DNA of 64,000 bases from an uncultured Prevotella sp. (GTDB lineage: Bacteria > Bacteroidota > Bacteroidia > Bacteroidales > Bacteroidaceae): positions 17,338 through 81,337 of the forward strand of contig ONQB01000012.1 in assembly GCA_900319905.1 (NCBI GenBank), read 5' to 3'. The stretch's first letter is position 1; each line of letters opens with the position of its first letter. A program made the translations under genes and the position numbers. This document shows positions 16,403 through 26,337 of this stretch, in pieces. The notes below the pieces were generated by a model, which did not search any database, had not been told where the DNA came from, and worked only from the letters and a program-made list of their open reading frames with translations.

Positions 16403-18118
16403 TTATTCCCATCCGGCGTTTTGCTTGTAGACGCCACCCGAGAGGTCGATTTGTGTCTTAGGTATCTGGAAGAAGCCACGCTTTGTACGAATGTTGGCCT
16501 CCTGATACGTGTCACCAATCTGTTGCTGCTCCTTATTATTATAGACAGTGATCGGCGTGCCCGTACTGCTGCCACTGCTATAGGCCTGTCCGAGCTCAGC
16601 CTTGACGAAGGCATCGAGCCCCTGACGGCGCAGGTCCCAGTAACGGATGCCCTCACCCATGAACTCCTTGCGGCGCTCCTGCCAAATCTGCTCCCGTGTG
16701 GGGGCGGTAGTCAGGTTGTGACTGGTATTGCCGTAAGCGCGCTGACGCACCAAGTTCACATACTGCATGGCATTGCTGCTGCCGAGTTCTGCCGCCATGA
16801 GCAGCACATCGGCGTAGCGGATAAGAATCCAGTTCTGATCCTGTGAGAGCATCATGTCGCCGCCGGTGATGTCTGACTCATATAAGGGCATTGACGTACC
16901 ATCGGTAAAGATGAGCGGGCAGTACTTCTTATTGACATAGCCTGTATAGTCCATCGCATCGGTGCCTTTCTGAATGTCATAGGCTGTCTTGCCGTCACTG
17001 TTGGTAAGCTGCGTGCAGTCAATGATGGTAGCGTTGCCGCGCAGGTCATCGCTTGAGAACTGTGTCTTGGCATAAGGCGTGATGGGACAGGCTCCCCAAC
17101 CGTTGCCATAAGGGGCGAAGTCGGTTGTGTTGCGCATACCGAGGTTCACCACGAAGCGGTTGCCGTCTTTGTTGCTCAGGGTGTAGTTGTCGATGTTGTT
17201 GAACTTCACCACCCAGACGATCTCATTGCTGGCTTCCTTGTACGTCGTCTTGCGTCCGGCTTCCTTAGTAGAAGCCTCGGTGCAGGCAGCAGGCCAAAGC
17301 TTATTGAAGTCAGACTCCAGCGCGTAGTTGCCGCTACCGATGCAGTCCTCGCAGTATTGCAGAGCCTGTGCCTTGGTCAATCCACCTGGCACCTCACCGC
17401 CCTTGTTGTCGTTGTAGACACCATCGTAGAAGAGGTAAACACGTGCGAGCATGGCGCCGGCGGCGTATTTCGTGATACGTCCCAGATGGCTAGCCTTGTC
17501 GGCATAGGCAGTAGTATCCATGCTGTCGGCTGCAAACTTCAGGTCGCTGACGATGAGTTTGTACACCTCGTCGGGTGTTGCCTGAGGTACCACATCTCTG
17601 GTGGCAGTAGTCAACAAGGGCACATTCTCGAACATGCGCACCAGATCGAAGTAGGCCAGTCCGCGGATAGCGCGTGCTTGAGCCTCGCAGTCAATACGGT
17701 CGGCGCTTGAGGAGAAGTTGATACCCGGGATGGAGTTGATGAGCTGATTGCAGTTGTAGATGCATTTGTAGTAGTCTTGCCAAATGCCATCAAACAAGTT
17801 GACCTGGTCACTCATGTAGCTGCGGTCGAAGCGGTCCATCAACCGGTCACCGCGGTCATCGGGGCCACCACCACCAAGACAGTCGTCGCTCATCGTCTCC
17901 ACTGCCTGGAAGAGTGAGGGCCAGCTGCCATTGGAAACCGTACGCTGGTACATATCGTAGCAGCCTATGACCGCATAGTTGGCCTGCTCCTGCGTCTTAT
18001 AGAAAGAGGTGGAGTTGCTGCTGGTCTTCGATGAGGTGTCGAGGAAACTGTCGTTACAGCCTGTCAGAGCCATCATGCCCACCCCCATCGCAAGAATATA
18101 ATAGCTTATCTTTTTCAT
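16403..18118 (-). CDS. SusD/RagB-family outer-membrane lipoprotein
   Basis: A 571-residue SusD homologue: a surface lipoprotein that lids the SusC transporter and binds the oligosaccharide. Lipobox ALTGC puts the lipidated cysteine at 21. Family marks are the N-terminal helical region with YNCNQLINSIP, the ARAIRGLAYFDLVRMF helix, the APTREQIWQERRKEFMGEGIRYWDLRRQG region and a C-terminal IPKTQIDLSG stretch. It follows susC by 21 bp, the standard pair arrangement. Confidence 0.95.
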   Translation of the reverse strand: MKKISYYILAMGVGMMALTGCNDSFLDTSSKTSSNSTSFYKTQEQANYAVIGCYDMYQRTVSNGSWPSLFQAVETMSDDCLGGGGPDDRGDRLMDRFDRSYMSDQVNLFDGIWQDYYKCIYNCNQLINSIPGINFSSSADRIDCEAQARAIRGLAYFDLVRMFENVPLLTTATRDVVPQATPDEVYKLIVSDLKFAADSMDTTAYADKASHLGRITKYAAGAMLARVYLFYDGVYNDNKGGEVPGGLTKAQALQYCEDCIGSGNYALESDFNKLWPAACTEASTKEAGRKTTYKEASNEIVWVVKFNNIDNYTLSNKDGNRFVVNLGMRNTTDFAPYGNGWGACPITPYAKTQFSSDDLRGNATIIDCTQLTNSDGKTAYDIQKGTDAMDYTGYVNKKYCPLIFTDGTSMPLYESDITGGDMMLSQDQNWILIRYADVLLMAAELGSSNAMQYVNLVRQRAYGNTSHNLTTAPTREQIWQERRKEFMGEGIRYWDLRRQGLDAFVKAELGQAYSSGSSTGTPITVYNNKEQQQIGDTYQEANIRTKRGFFQIPKTQIDLSGGVYKQNAGWE

Positions 18119-18139
18119 AATTGGTTTGCTGTTGAGAAG

Positions 18140-21100
18140 TTAGAATTTCAAGTTCACGCCCACCATAAAGGTGCGTGCATGCGGATAGACGCCGGTATCG
18201 ATACCTGACACCCATGCATCCTGGCCGAAGCCGACCTCAGGATCCATACCGCTATAGTCGGTAAACGTATAGAGGTTCTGTACCTGGAAGTAAAGACGGG
18301 CCTGACTGATGTACTTCGTATGGAGGAAATGAGCGAAGTCGTAGCCAATGGTGATATTGGCAATGCGCAGATAGTCGCCGTCCTCCAGATAGAGATCGGA
18401 GAAGCTGGTCCAGTTATGGTCGTCATTGGTCAGACGAGGAATCTTGATGCTTGTGCCTTCTCCCGTCCAGCGCTGGAGGAAGTAAGTGGTGTAGTTGCTC
18501 AACGACGAGTTACCCCAGTTGCGGTAACCTCCGTTGGCCACCTTGAAGTCGGCAGCACCTGAGAACGTGGCTGAGAAGTCGAAGTGCTTGTAGCTGCAAC
18601 CAAGGTTGAAGCCGAAGCTGTACTTAGGTATGCCGTTGCCGAGATCCACCTTATCCTTGTCGTTGATCACACCGTCGTGGTTCATATCGACAAACTTTAC
18701 GTCACCGACGCCTGTGTTGGCGGTCACACCGTTACCGGCTGCCACCCAGTCGTTGAGTTCCTGCTGGTTCTGGAAGATGCCGGCTGTGCGGTAGCCCCAG
18801 AAGTAACCCATAGCGTGGCCGTCGGAACAACGATAGAACTCGGTCTGGTTGTTGAACATGACGTTGGTCGAGCCGTGTATCATACCGTCAACGGTAGGTA
18901 TCCTGCCCACCTTATTCTTATTGTAGGCCATATTGGCACCAATGTTATAGCGGAAGTCCTTGCCAATCTTATCATCCCAGGTCAGACCGATTTCCACACC
19001 TTTGTTGGTTACATCTCCGCCATTGATGAACGGAGCGTCGGCACCCGCCGTAGCGATGACAGCAGCCTGCACGATCCAGTCCTTGGTCTTCTTATAGTAC
19101 CAGTCGAAGTTAAGGCCAAGTCTGCTATTCAGGAAGCGGGCATCAAAGCCGAGGTCGGTCTGCTCAGAGGTTTCCCACTTCAGCTCGCGGTTACCAAGAC
19201 GATTGGAGATGGCACCGGCCACGTCAGCGGCCGAGCCCTTGCCCGTACCGAAGTTATAGCCGACACCGTCGAGTGTCACGGTCGAAGCGTAGAGGTAGGC
19301 ACCGATATTGTTGTTACCTACCTGTCCCCAGCTGCCGCGTATCTTCAGGAAGTCGAGCCAGGAGGCCAGCGGTTGCATGAATTTCTCCGACGAGACGACC
19401 CAACCGGCCGACACCGATGGGAAGTAACCCCAACGATGGCCCTTGGCAAAGCGTGAGCTGCCATCGGCACGCAGCGTAGCATTGATCATATATTTGTCCT
19501 GATAGTTCCAGCCCAGACGGCCGAAGTAGGACACACGGCGGTAATCGTCGAAGGGATAACCAGTCACGGTTCCTGTGTGACCATTGTTGTCATTACTCAG
19601 ATAAGCGTGCTGCCAGTCGTCGTAGATAGCCAGCAATGTGTTGTTGCCGCCAACATAGTCACCCTCGTAGCGCTCTGCTTCCATACCAACCATGGCATTG
19701 AAGGCATGGTCGCCTATCTTCCAGTCGTAGGTAGCCGTGTTTGTCCATGTGAGTGTCCAGCTCTTGTTGATGTTCTGGCTGGCCTCCGGACCTGACGTAT
19801 GCATATTGTTTGTCGTAGAAACGAAGTCTGGTGTATAGGCACGATACGTACTGGTGTTGTGGTTGAAGCCCAACTGTGTCTTGATGTGGAGGCCCTTGAT
19901 GGGGGTCAGTTCAGCAAAGACGTTAGCCAGCCAGTTCTGCCTGTCACTCTTGTTGCGGCCACGGTAGAGTCCAGCCACTGGGTTGCCGTCGTACTGGTTC
20001 CAGTCAGTGGCGATGGAGTAGCTATAGCCATCATTCAGGTCAGCACGGCCGTCCTGTTGCAGATACAACGGCTGCAAGGGTGATGTGCCGTAGGCTCCGC
20101 GCAACTTGTTGTTATACATGTTGCCGGTACCAATCTGATTGGTCTTGACAAAATTGAATGAAATATTCTCACCGAAGGTCAGCACATTGTTGAAGAGCTT
20201 CTGCTGGGTATTGGTGCGGAAGTTGTAACGCTCGTAGTTGCTGGCGCGCTTGCCACCAACGATGCCTTCTTGCGCATAGTAGCCTAAGGAGACAGCATAC
20301 GTGCTATTTTTTGTACCGCCATTGACACCGATGGTGTAATCCTGCACCGGTGCTCCGTCCTTGAACATCTTGTCCATCCAGTTGGTGTCATAGATATTAC
20401 CATTGGCATCGTGAATGGAGGCAATGTTGGCCCAGTCGTAGGCTGAGCCGCCGGAGTTGAGGTTTTGTTCATCCATGAGCGTCATGTACTCATTGGCGTT
20501 ACACATCTTTATTTTACGAGCGGCACTCTGCCAACCATAGTAGCCGTCGAATGTGACCTGAGTCTTGCCGGCCTTACCCGAGCGGGTGGTCATGATGACA
20601 ACACCATTGGCGGCCTGCGCACCATAGATGGCAGCCGAGGCAGCATCCTTCAGCACGTCGATGCTCTCGATGTCGGCAGGATTGATGGTAGTAGGATCTA
20701 CACCGGGAATACCGTCGACCACATAGAGCGGCGCGTTGTTGCTGTTGGAGCCCTGACCACGGATGATCACTTTCATCGAAGCGCCTGGCTGACCGCTTTC
20801 AGAGATGATGTTGACACCCGGTGACTGACCCTGCATGGCCTGCAGGGCATTGTTGGTGTTGAGCTTGGCGATGTCGTCGCCTTTGAGCTGAATCGTAGCA
20901 CCGGTTACCACCTTTTTCTTCTGTACACCATAACCAATGACAACGACCTCGTTGAGGGCACTCTGCTCCTCAGTGAGCTTAATGGTAAGGTTGTTGCCTG
21001 TCACCTTCACACGCTGATCAACAAATCCAACGTAGGAGGCAATGAGCGTTTGTCCATCATTGGCCTCAATGGAGAAGTTGCCTTCCAAATCGGTAACAGC

Positions 21101-21280
21101 AACATTCTTTGAACCCTCAACTTTCAGCGTCGCGCCAATCAGTGGCTCATTGTCGGTAGCTGAGAGAACTGTGCCCCTGACAATCTTTGCGCTTAGCGTA
21201 CCACCGCCAAACAACAAACTGAAGGCGGGGAAAAGCACAAACACCAACAGGACAAGTCTGCGATAGTTAGTTTTACCCAT
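18140..21280 (-). CDS. SusC/RagA-family TonB-dependent outer-membrane transporter
   Basis: A 1046-residue outer-membrane transporter, first gene of the glycan operon. A signal peptide (about 1-31, ending TLSA) precedes a carboxypeptidase-regulatory-like domain (about 33-115, with NEPLIGATLKVEG). A TonB-box-like stretch NEVVVIGYG follows, then the plug (about 120-240, with YVVDGIPG and the SIDVLKDAASAAIYG signature), and the beta-barrel ending in VNLKF. It imports oligosaccharides with the SusD partner. The substrate, probably xyloglucan fragments, is inferred from GH5 and GH31. Confidence 0.96.
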   Translation of the reverse strand: MGKTNYRRLVLLVFVLFPAFSLLFGGGTLSAKIVRGTVLSATDNEPLIGATLKVEGSKNVAVTDLEGNFSIEANDGQTLIASYVGFVDQRVKVTGNNLTIKLTEEQSALNEVVVIGYGVQKKKVVTGATIQLKGDDIAKLNTNNALQAMQGQSPGVNIISESGQPGASMKVIIRGQGSNSNNAPLYVVDGIPGVDPTTINPADIESIDVLKDAASAAIYGAQAANGVVIMTTRSGKAGKTQVTFDGYYGWQSAARKIKMCNANEYMTLMDEQNLNSGGSAYDWANIASIHDANGNIYDTNWMDKMFKDGAPVQDYTIGVNGGTKNSTYAVSLGYYAQEGIVGGKRASNYERYNFRTNTQQKLFNNVLTFGENISFNFVKTNQIGTGNMYNNKLRGAYGTSPLQPLYLQQDGRADLNDGYSYSIATDWNQYDGNPVAGLYRGRNKSDRQNWLANVFAELTPIKGLHIKTQLGFNHNTSTYRAYTPDFVSTTNNMHTSGPEASQNINKSWTLTWTNTATYDWKIGDHAFNAMVGMEAERYEGDYVGGNNTLLAIYDDWQHAYLSNDNNGHTGTVTGYPFDDYRRVSYFGRLGWNYQDKYMINATLRADGSSRFAKGHRWGYFPSVSAGWVVSSEKFMQPLASWLDFLKIRGSWGQVGNNNIGAYLYASTVTLDGVGYNFGTGKGSAADVAGAISNRLGNRELKWETSEQTDLGFDARFLNSRLGLNFDWYYKKTKDWIVQAAVIATAGADAPFINGGDVTNKGVEIGLTWDDKIGKDFRYNIGANMAYNKNKVGRIPTVDGMIHGSTNVMFNNQTEFYRCSDGHAMGYFWGYRTAGIFQNQQELNDWVAAGNGVTANTGVGDVKFVDMNHDGVINDKDKVDLGNGIPKYSFGFNLGCSYKHFDFSATFSGAADFKVANGGYRNWGNSSLSNYTTYFLQRWTGEGTSIKIPRLTNDDHNWTSFSDLYLEDGDYLRIANITIGYDFAHFLHTKYISQARLYFQVQNLYTFTDYSGMDPEVGFGQDAWVSGIDTGVYPHARTFMVGVNLKF

Positions 21281-21390
21281 GATTAAAATAATTTATTAAT
21301 ATAAGTTTTCAGCCTAAGGTTCACAGATTACAGACAGCTGAGGCCGCCCTATAATAAGGTGTTCACATAGGTCATCTAGTTTTATCGATG

Positions 21391-21398
21391 CAAAATTA
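21391..21398 (-). promoter_or_regulatory. Putative -7 element upstream of susC
   Basis: The minus strand reads TAATTTTG here, matching TAnnTTTG, about 110 bp before the susC start. A TTTG lies only 11 bp further upstream and no well-spaced -33 box is seen, as expected for an operon that needs an activator such as the HTCS. The rest of the 21281-21643 gap shows no gene. Confidence 0.45.
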
Positions 21399-21643
21399 AC
21401 AAATCATCACAAAAGCGTCGCGAACTGAGGTTAACGATAGGTGCACAAATGTAACACAAGGTGAAGAAATGTTTCAGAAAGGGGTAACAGAGGTTACACA
21501 GGCAATGAGCGCTGAAAACACTTATAAAGAGAGGTGGTAGTTCTTTAACATTTAAGCAAAGGTGCCGGCTGTTACGTGCTAATGCTCCGTGTCCGGGATA
21601 AAGGAGGGCGGAACAGTGGTGAAGAGCCTGTAGAATATCGGCC

Positions 21644-21677
21644 AAAAAGCATCGCGATATCACCGAGGCCGCGATGC
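21644..21677 (-). terminator. Rho-independent terminator after the LytTR gene
   Basis: On the minus strand GCATCGCG (21677-21670) pairs with CGCGATGC (21656-21649) across a 13-base loop and is followed by TTTTT. It is about 60 bp past the stop of the response-regulator gene and insulates susC from it. Confidence 0.8.
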
Positions 21678-21683
21678 ACAATG

Positions 21684-21719
21684 ACAGTTATTCCTAAGCC
21701 ATGGCACAGGAATAACTGT
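21684..21719. repeat. 12-bp perfect inverted repeat just after LytTR gene
   Basis: ACAGTTATTCCT (21684-21695) and AGGAATAACTGT (21708-21719) are perfect complements with a 12-base loop. There is no T-run. It sits between the response-regulator stop and the terminator, so it may be a transcript 3'-end stabilising hairpin or an operator-like site. Confidence 0.55.
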
Positions 21720-21737
21720 AGTTTATCGAGTGCTGGC

Positions 21738-22475
21738 TTACTGTATAAACCGATTACGAATGTATTCGTTGAAAGCGTCCCGATAGCTGTCACCAATGGG
21801 CAGGAAGACGTCCCCCTCGACGATGACACGGTTTTTGTTCACCTCGACGATGGCGTTAAGATTGATGATGTACGACCGATGGATGCGCATGAAAGAGGAC
21901 GGCAGACGGTCGAGCAGGTTCTTTAGGCGCACAAGCACCACCACAGACTTATCATTGCGCAGATGAATCTTGACATACTCGCTCATCGCCTCGATATAGA
22001 CGATATTGTCAATGCCGAGGCGCACGATGCGATAATCGGTCTTGAAATAGAGATTACGGTCATCGTCATGCTTGATAACAGTCGACGGAGCAGCAGTGTC
22101 CTGGTCAGCTGCATGGCGCAACCGATAAGCTTTCTCCACATGCTCGGCAGCACGCTTGAAATCATCGAGACCAAAAGGCTTGAGCAGGTAGTCGACAGCC
22201 TCCACCTTGTAGCCATCCACCGCATATTCGGAATAAGCAGTGGTAAAGACGACAAGGTAAGCAGAAGAGAGCGACTTAATGAAATCCATGCCATTGAGGT
22301 CGGGCATGTTGATGTCGCAGAAGATAGCATCCACATCCTCACTATCAAGGAAGTTGCGCGCTTCTATGGCACTCTTGAACTGCCCGACGAGTTCAAACGT
22401 CGGGATCTTCTGAATAAACGTGGCGAGCTTGAGCAGCGCCAAAGGCTCGTCGTCGATGGCTATAACTTTAATCAT
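21738..22475 (-). CDS. LytTR-family response regulator
   Basis: A 245-residue cytoplasmic regulator: a receiver domain (1-120; acidic DDE at 8-10, phospho-acceptor Asp54 in CDINMPDLNG, conserved Lys in LLKPFG) and a LytTR DNA-binding domain (about 140-240, with IVYIEAMSEYVKIHL and FMRIHRSYIIN). It overlaps the upstream kinase gene by 8 bp, so the two are translationally coupled. Its target genes cannot be read from the sequence. It lies between the xyloglucan and pectin clusters but neither is an obvious regulon. Confidence 0.95.
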   Translation of the reverse strand: MIKVIAIDDEPLALLKLATFIQKIPTFELVGQFKSAIEARNFLDSEDVDAIFCDINMPDLNGMDFIKSLSSAYLVVFTTAYSEYAVDGYKVEAVDYLLKPFGLDDFKRAAEHVEKAYRLRHAADQDTAAPSTVIKHDDDRNLYFKTDYRIVRLGIDNIVYIEAMSEYVKIHLRNDKSVVVLVRLKNLLDRLPSSFMRIHRSYIINLNAIVEVNKNRVIVEGDVFLPIGDSYRDAFNEYIRNRFIQ

Positions 22476-23706
22476 TGGTTGTGGAAGATTGAATTTGTAC
22501 GGGTAAGCTCAGTGATACGTCGTAGGTGTCGCCATCATCGGTAATGCGGAGCGCATAGCTTTCACCATAGATGAGCTGCAACCGCTGACGCACATTATTC
22601 AGACCGACACCCTCTTTATGTCCTTCTGTTTTCTCCGACCTACTGTTACGGCAACAGAACAACGTGGAGGTATCGTCAATGCTGAGTTTGATGTCTATGA
22701 AACTATTGTGCGCATAACTGACACCATGCTTGAATGCATTCTCTACAAAGGTGATGAAGATCAGCGGCGGCACCTGACGGTTGGGAACTTCATTTGGAAG
22801 GCTGACGCTGATCTTCAGGTCGTCGGTATAACGCAGACGCATCAGACGGATGTAGTTACGCAAGAACTCCACCTCGCGGTCAAGCGGCACCATGGCGTTG
22901 TTGGCCTCATAAAGCACATAACGCATCATTTTCGACAGCTCAATCAAGGCCTCCTTGGCTTTGTCGGGATCGATATCGATGAGGGTATGGATATTGTTGA
23001 GCGTGTTCATGAAGAAATGCGGGTTGATCTGATACTTCAGATATTTCAGCTGTTCCTCCACATTCTTTTGTTGAAGCTGTTCCAGCGCATGGGCGTCATT
23101 CTCGTTCTTGAAATAAAGCTTTATGCCGATGTTCATGCCAAAGAGCAACACCAGAATGGAATAGCCAAGAAAATCCTTCTCGCCCAGCAACATGATAGGT
23201 CCCGGTGGGAAGCCGTCGTGCATGGGATGGTGATAAAACCTTTTTCGCTGGCCGTTGCCATGAGGATGATTTCGCCAGTCTCTCCAGGTCTTAAGCCCAT
23301 CATCGTCGGATTGTGCCCCATCTTTTATCTTCCCATCCATCATCTCGGGAGGACGACCGTGGGGTATGAACTTACGACCCACCTCCGTCTTAGACAACAA
23401 GTGACGACCGATGCCAAAGCCGCATAGGAGCAACAGGACGAGCAACAGGTAACGTACCGCATGATGTCCATAGACCAGCTGTGGAGAGACGAAAGAGTTG
23501 TGGATTAGAAAAAAGAACAGATAAGTTCCAAACAACATCCAAATTCCGAAGACATCGTGCCAGGCAAACACTACTGTCGGTTTATTGAGCGAGTGGAGGT
23601 AGAATGTGAGCAACGGTGTGGCGAACAGCAACACCCAGAGTCCCACATAAACTAATTTTTCCTTAATTGATGTAGAAATTGTCATTAGCAACTTCAGTTT
23701 GTACAT
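22468..23706 (-). CDS. LytS-type sensor histidine kinase
   Basis: A membrane kinase partner of the LytTR regulator. The start at 23706 (412 residues) is preferred: a longer in-frame extension exists but lacks family similarity, and a -7 box lies at 23752-23759. A second candidate ATG is at 23685. Hydrophobic segments in the first 150 residues and again near residue 210 give about four membrane spans. A His_kinase domain follows with the phospho-accepting His in YQINPHFFMNTLN, and an ATPase domain with VENAFKHG and GVGLNNVRQRL. A His/Pro/Gly-rich loop between spans (around HGRPPEMMDGK and HPMHDGFPPGP) might bind metal, which is speculation. Confidence 0.92.
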   Translation of the reverse strand: MYKLKLLMTISTSIKEKLVYVGLWVLLFATPLLTFYLHSLNKPTVVFAWHDVFGIWMLFGTYLFFFLIHNSFVSPQLVYGHHAVRYLLLVLLLLCGFGIGRHLLSKTEVGRKFIPHGRPPEMMDGKIKDGAQSDDDGLKTWRDWRNHPHGNGQRKRFYHHPMHDGFPPGPIMLLGEKDFLGYSILVLLFGMNIGIKLYFKNENDAHALEQLQQKNVEEQLKYLKYQINPHFFMNTLNNIHTLIDIDPDKAKEALIELSKMMRYVLYEANNAMVPLDREVEFLRNYIRLMRLRYTDDLKISVSLPNEVPNRQVPPLIFITFVENAFKHGVSYAHNSFIDIKLSIDDTSTLFCCRNSRSEKTEGHKEGVGLNNVRQRLQLIYGESYALRITDDGDTYDVSLSLPVQIQSSTTND

Positions 23707-23751
23707 GAATAACGAAAGGCTGTAAGATTTATTGTCGGCAGGAACAGGATG

Positions 23752-23759
23752 CAAACCTA
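23752..23759 (-). promoter_or_regulatory. Putative -7 element of the LytS/LytTR operon
   Basis: The minus strand reads TAGGTTTG, fitting TAnnTTTG, about 46 bp before the chosen kinase start. No clear -33 box is seen. The remaining gap up to 24019 (about 310 bp in all between the kinase start and GH105 stop) shows nothing else I can support. Confidence 0.4.
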
Positions 23760-24019
23760 TCCGGCCGCACTCAAGCCGTTCGTCACTGGCTGTGGAAAAG
23801 CATACAAAAAGAAAGAGCGGGGCACATCCCGACTCATCAGCCATGCCCTGCTCTTCTCAATAAGGGATACCAAGGCGAGTGATGGTAAGAAACCTTCTGT
23901 CATCGTATTTTCATCTTAATAGTTTCAACAAAAATAATAAGATTTCTCCAATCATCGCCTAAGAACTCAATGAACTCGACGAAATAATCAGTCAACGCCT
24001 TTATCTGACGGTAAAAGCG

Positions 24020-26326
24020 TCATTTGACGGTCACCGTCAGCGGTTGCCGGTAGTCATCGGCAGCCTGTCCGACCGTCAGCTTCCAGATGTCGAAGTTGGC
24101 TATGTCGTACCGGCTCCAGGCGGCACCCGCATAATAGGTGACCGGCTGTCCATGATAGTTGTCGAGCATCACGATGGCGTTGCGGCCATCGGGTGACTTT
24201 CCTGTCCTCACATCGTTGTAAGGGAAGAGGACGGCGACATAGATTTCCGAACCATGCACTTTTGGCTGGTCGGTAGGATCAGCGTAGGCCACATAGTCCT
24301 TGCCGGCAGTCTCTGTGCCCTGACCATTGAGCGTCACACCACTGCACAATGTGGTGGTCTTCGACAGATTATCGTACCACACCGTGATCTTGTTGAAGTT
24401 GCTGCCCTTGTCAAGACTGATGATGCGGTGCTCATGCCAGTCCACTCCATCGGGGTTCTTGCCATAGTCGAGCCGGACCGTAAAGCGAAGAGGACCATTA
24501 TCGAGGATTTCATAATTCTGATAGCAGTAAGGCAACGTCCACTTCCCATCGACCAGCAGGGCGGGTGCGCCGCAGCCCAGCGTTGGCCCTACCCCATAGC
24601 CGTCCATGCCATTGCCATGATCGAGGTGGAAAGAGCCATTGGCATGGTAATACGTGCTCTCTATAGACCGTCCGCTCTTCTCAAGCGGCGCGGCGTCGAC
24701 ATTGCTCTGATGGTCTTCCGTATAACGCTTGTCCAGGATAAGGTCGGGCGTATTCTTCACCCATACATCCGTTCCGTACGATTTCTCCCCCGTGCGCTGC
24801 AGCGCCGGACCGTACACACGATAGGCGCAGCGGTCGTTCTCCCAGGCGATGTCGTCCTTGCGAATCTTATACATTGCCCCCTTGACGGAAGGGGTCATTG
24901 TCTTTGGCTGACCAACAGAAACATAGACCGTCCACGTAGATTGTGGCAGCACGCTGGCATCAATCAGCAACTTACCATCATAGGTGAGTTGTGCGTCAAG
25001 CTCCTGTCCGGCCGCATTCTTCACCACCAAGGAAGCATCGGCAGATGCCCCTAAGGCTTTGCGCAGGGCGGCAGCATCCACTTCCACCACTTGCTGGCGT
25101 GTGCGGGAAGCACTGTTGGCAATGGTGACTGTCACCTGGCGGTGTCCCTTGAGCGCTGCATCCAGCCAACGGTAATACTCGCTGCCTGCCAAAAGGAAGG
25201 CACCTACGCCAAAGTCGGCATGAGAATGCTCGTCAACGGTCTGACCGGGAATGGCACGGTCGCCGATAGGCTGCACGTAACCGATCTGACCATCCGGCTG
25301 CAGAGCGGTGGTGGTGAGATAAGACCAGGCTTTCGACACCGTGGGCAGATAATCGGTCTCTGAGAGCAGGCCGTTGTTGATGCCCCACAGCAAGCCATAG
25401 GTGAAGAGGGCCGTGCCACTGGTCTCCGGGCCAGGTGCCTGTGAGGGGTCAACCATAGAGCGTGTCCAATAACCCTCGGGCTGCTGACATTCGGCCACAG
25501 CCTTGGCCAAGACCTGGAACTTATTGACAAAGAAAGCATAGTGGGCATTGGTCTTGGGCAGATCCTGAAGCACCTTGGCAAGACCGGCCAGCACCCATCC
25601 GTTGCCACGGGCCCAATAGTCTTTCTTGCCCGCCACCGTGCGGTGCTTGGGATAGACATAACGGGCATCACGGAAGTAAAGACCGGTGGAGGCATCAAAC
25701 ATCAGGCTGTCAGTATAGAGAAGGTTCTCGTACATCTTCTCGAGATACTTCTCCTTGCCCGTCAGCTTGTATATCTTCGTCATCACGGGCATGGACATGT
25801 AAAGAGCATCGGCCCACCACCAGTAGTCGTGAGCCTTGCTGTCGGCCTCATAGTTCATCACCTCGATGGCACGGGCCACTTTCTTCTTCGACGGAGCGAT
25901 ATGGTAGAGGTCGATGTAAGTCTGGAAACAGATCTGCCAGTCGCCAAAGAGCACATGCTGGGCATCCTCACCGTACTGACGATAACGCCATTTCGACGCA
26001 TCCTTCTCGGTGGCGCCCTGCCAATGATTGTATTCGGCCCAACGCGTTGAATAGGCCAGGTATTGTGCGGCTTTCTGCTTATATTGCTGTGAGGCACTGC
26101 CGATGTCGTGGGTCAGGAGCCTGTGCAGCTCCATGTTGCCTGTATGATAGACGGCCCAGTTCCAGAATGCAGAGCTCTGTGGTGACTGTGTCTGCTGCCA
26201 CTGGTCATTGACGAGGGTGAGCGTGTTGAGCACCTTCGTCAGCTGAGGCGATGGCTGGTTCTGCGCACTGACCATTGTCGACAGGCCAAGCGCAGCAAAG
26301 AGGAAGAACAAGTATAGCTTTTTCAT
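24020..26326 (-). CDS. GH105 unsaturated glucuronyl/rhamnogalacturonyl hydrolase fused to DUF4861
   Basis: A 768-residue exported enzyme. Signal peptide 1-21 (ends VSAQ). Residues about 28-390 are a GH105 (YteR-like) alpha/alpha barrel that hydrates and removes the unsaturated uronic acid left by pectate or rhamnogalacturonan lyases; the likely catalytic Asp173 is in YWWWADALYMSMP. Residues about 400-768 are a DUF4861 beta-rich domain common next to pectin enzymes in Bacteroidota, function unknown. The product, 5-keto-4-deoxyuronate, is the substrate of KduI encoded upstream. A terminator-like hairpin separates it from kduD, so its level may be uncoupled. Confidence 0.9.
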   Translation of the reverse strand: MKKLYLFFLFAALGLSTMVSAQNQPSPQLTKVLNTLTLVNDQWQQTQSPQSSAFWNWAVYHTGNMELHRLLTHDIGSASQQYKQKAAQYLAYSTRWAEYNHWQGATEKDASKWRYRQYGEDAQHVLFGDWQICFQTYIDLYHIAPSKKKVARAIEVMNYEADSKAHDYWWWADALYMSMPVMTKIYKLTGKEKYLEKMYENLLYTDSLMFDASTGLYFRDARYVYPKHRTVAGKKDYWARGNGWVLAGLAKVLQDLPKTNAHYAFFVNKFQVLAKAVAECQQPEGYWTRSMVDPSQAPGPETSGTALFTYGLLWGINNGLLSETDYLPTVSKAWSYLTTTALQPDGQIGYVQPIGDRAIPGQTVDEHSHADFGVGAFLLAGSEYYRWLDAALKGHRQVTVTIANSASRTRQQVVEVDAAALRKALGASADASLVVKNAAGQELDAQLTYDGKLLIDASVLPQSTWTVYVSVGQPKTMTPSVKGAMYKIRKDDIAWENDRCAYRVYGPALQRTGEKSYGTDVWVKNTPDLILDKRYTEDHQSNVDAAPLEKSGRSIESTYYHANGSFHLDHGNGMDGYGVGPTLGCGAPALLVDGKWTLPYCYQNYEILDNGPLRFTVRLDYGKNPDGVDWHEHRIISLDKGSNFNKITVWYDNLSKTTTLCSGVTLNGQGTETAGKDYVAYADPTDQPKVHGSEIYVAVLFPYNDVRTGKSPDGRNAIVMLDNYHGQPVTYYAGAAWSRYDIANFDIWKLTVGQAADDYRQPLTVTVK

Positions 26327-26337
26327 AAGTATTATCT

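Noticed and set aside
22468-23844. Kinase start at 23844 with a 46-residue extension
   Set aside because: The extension has no family similarity and would include the probable -7 box at 23752-23759.
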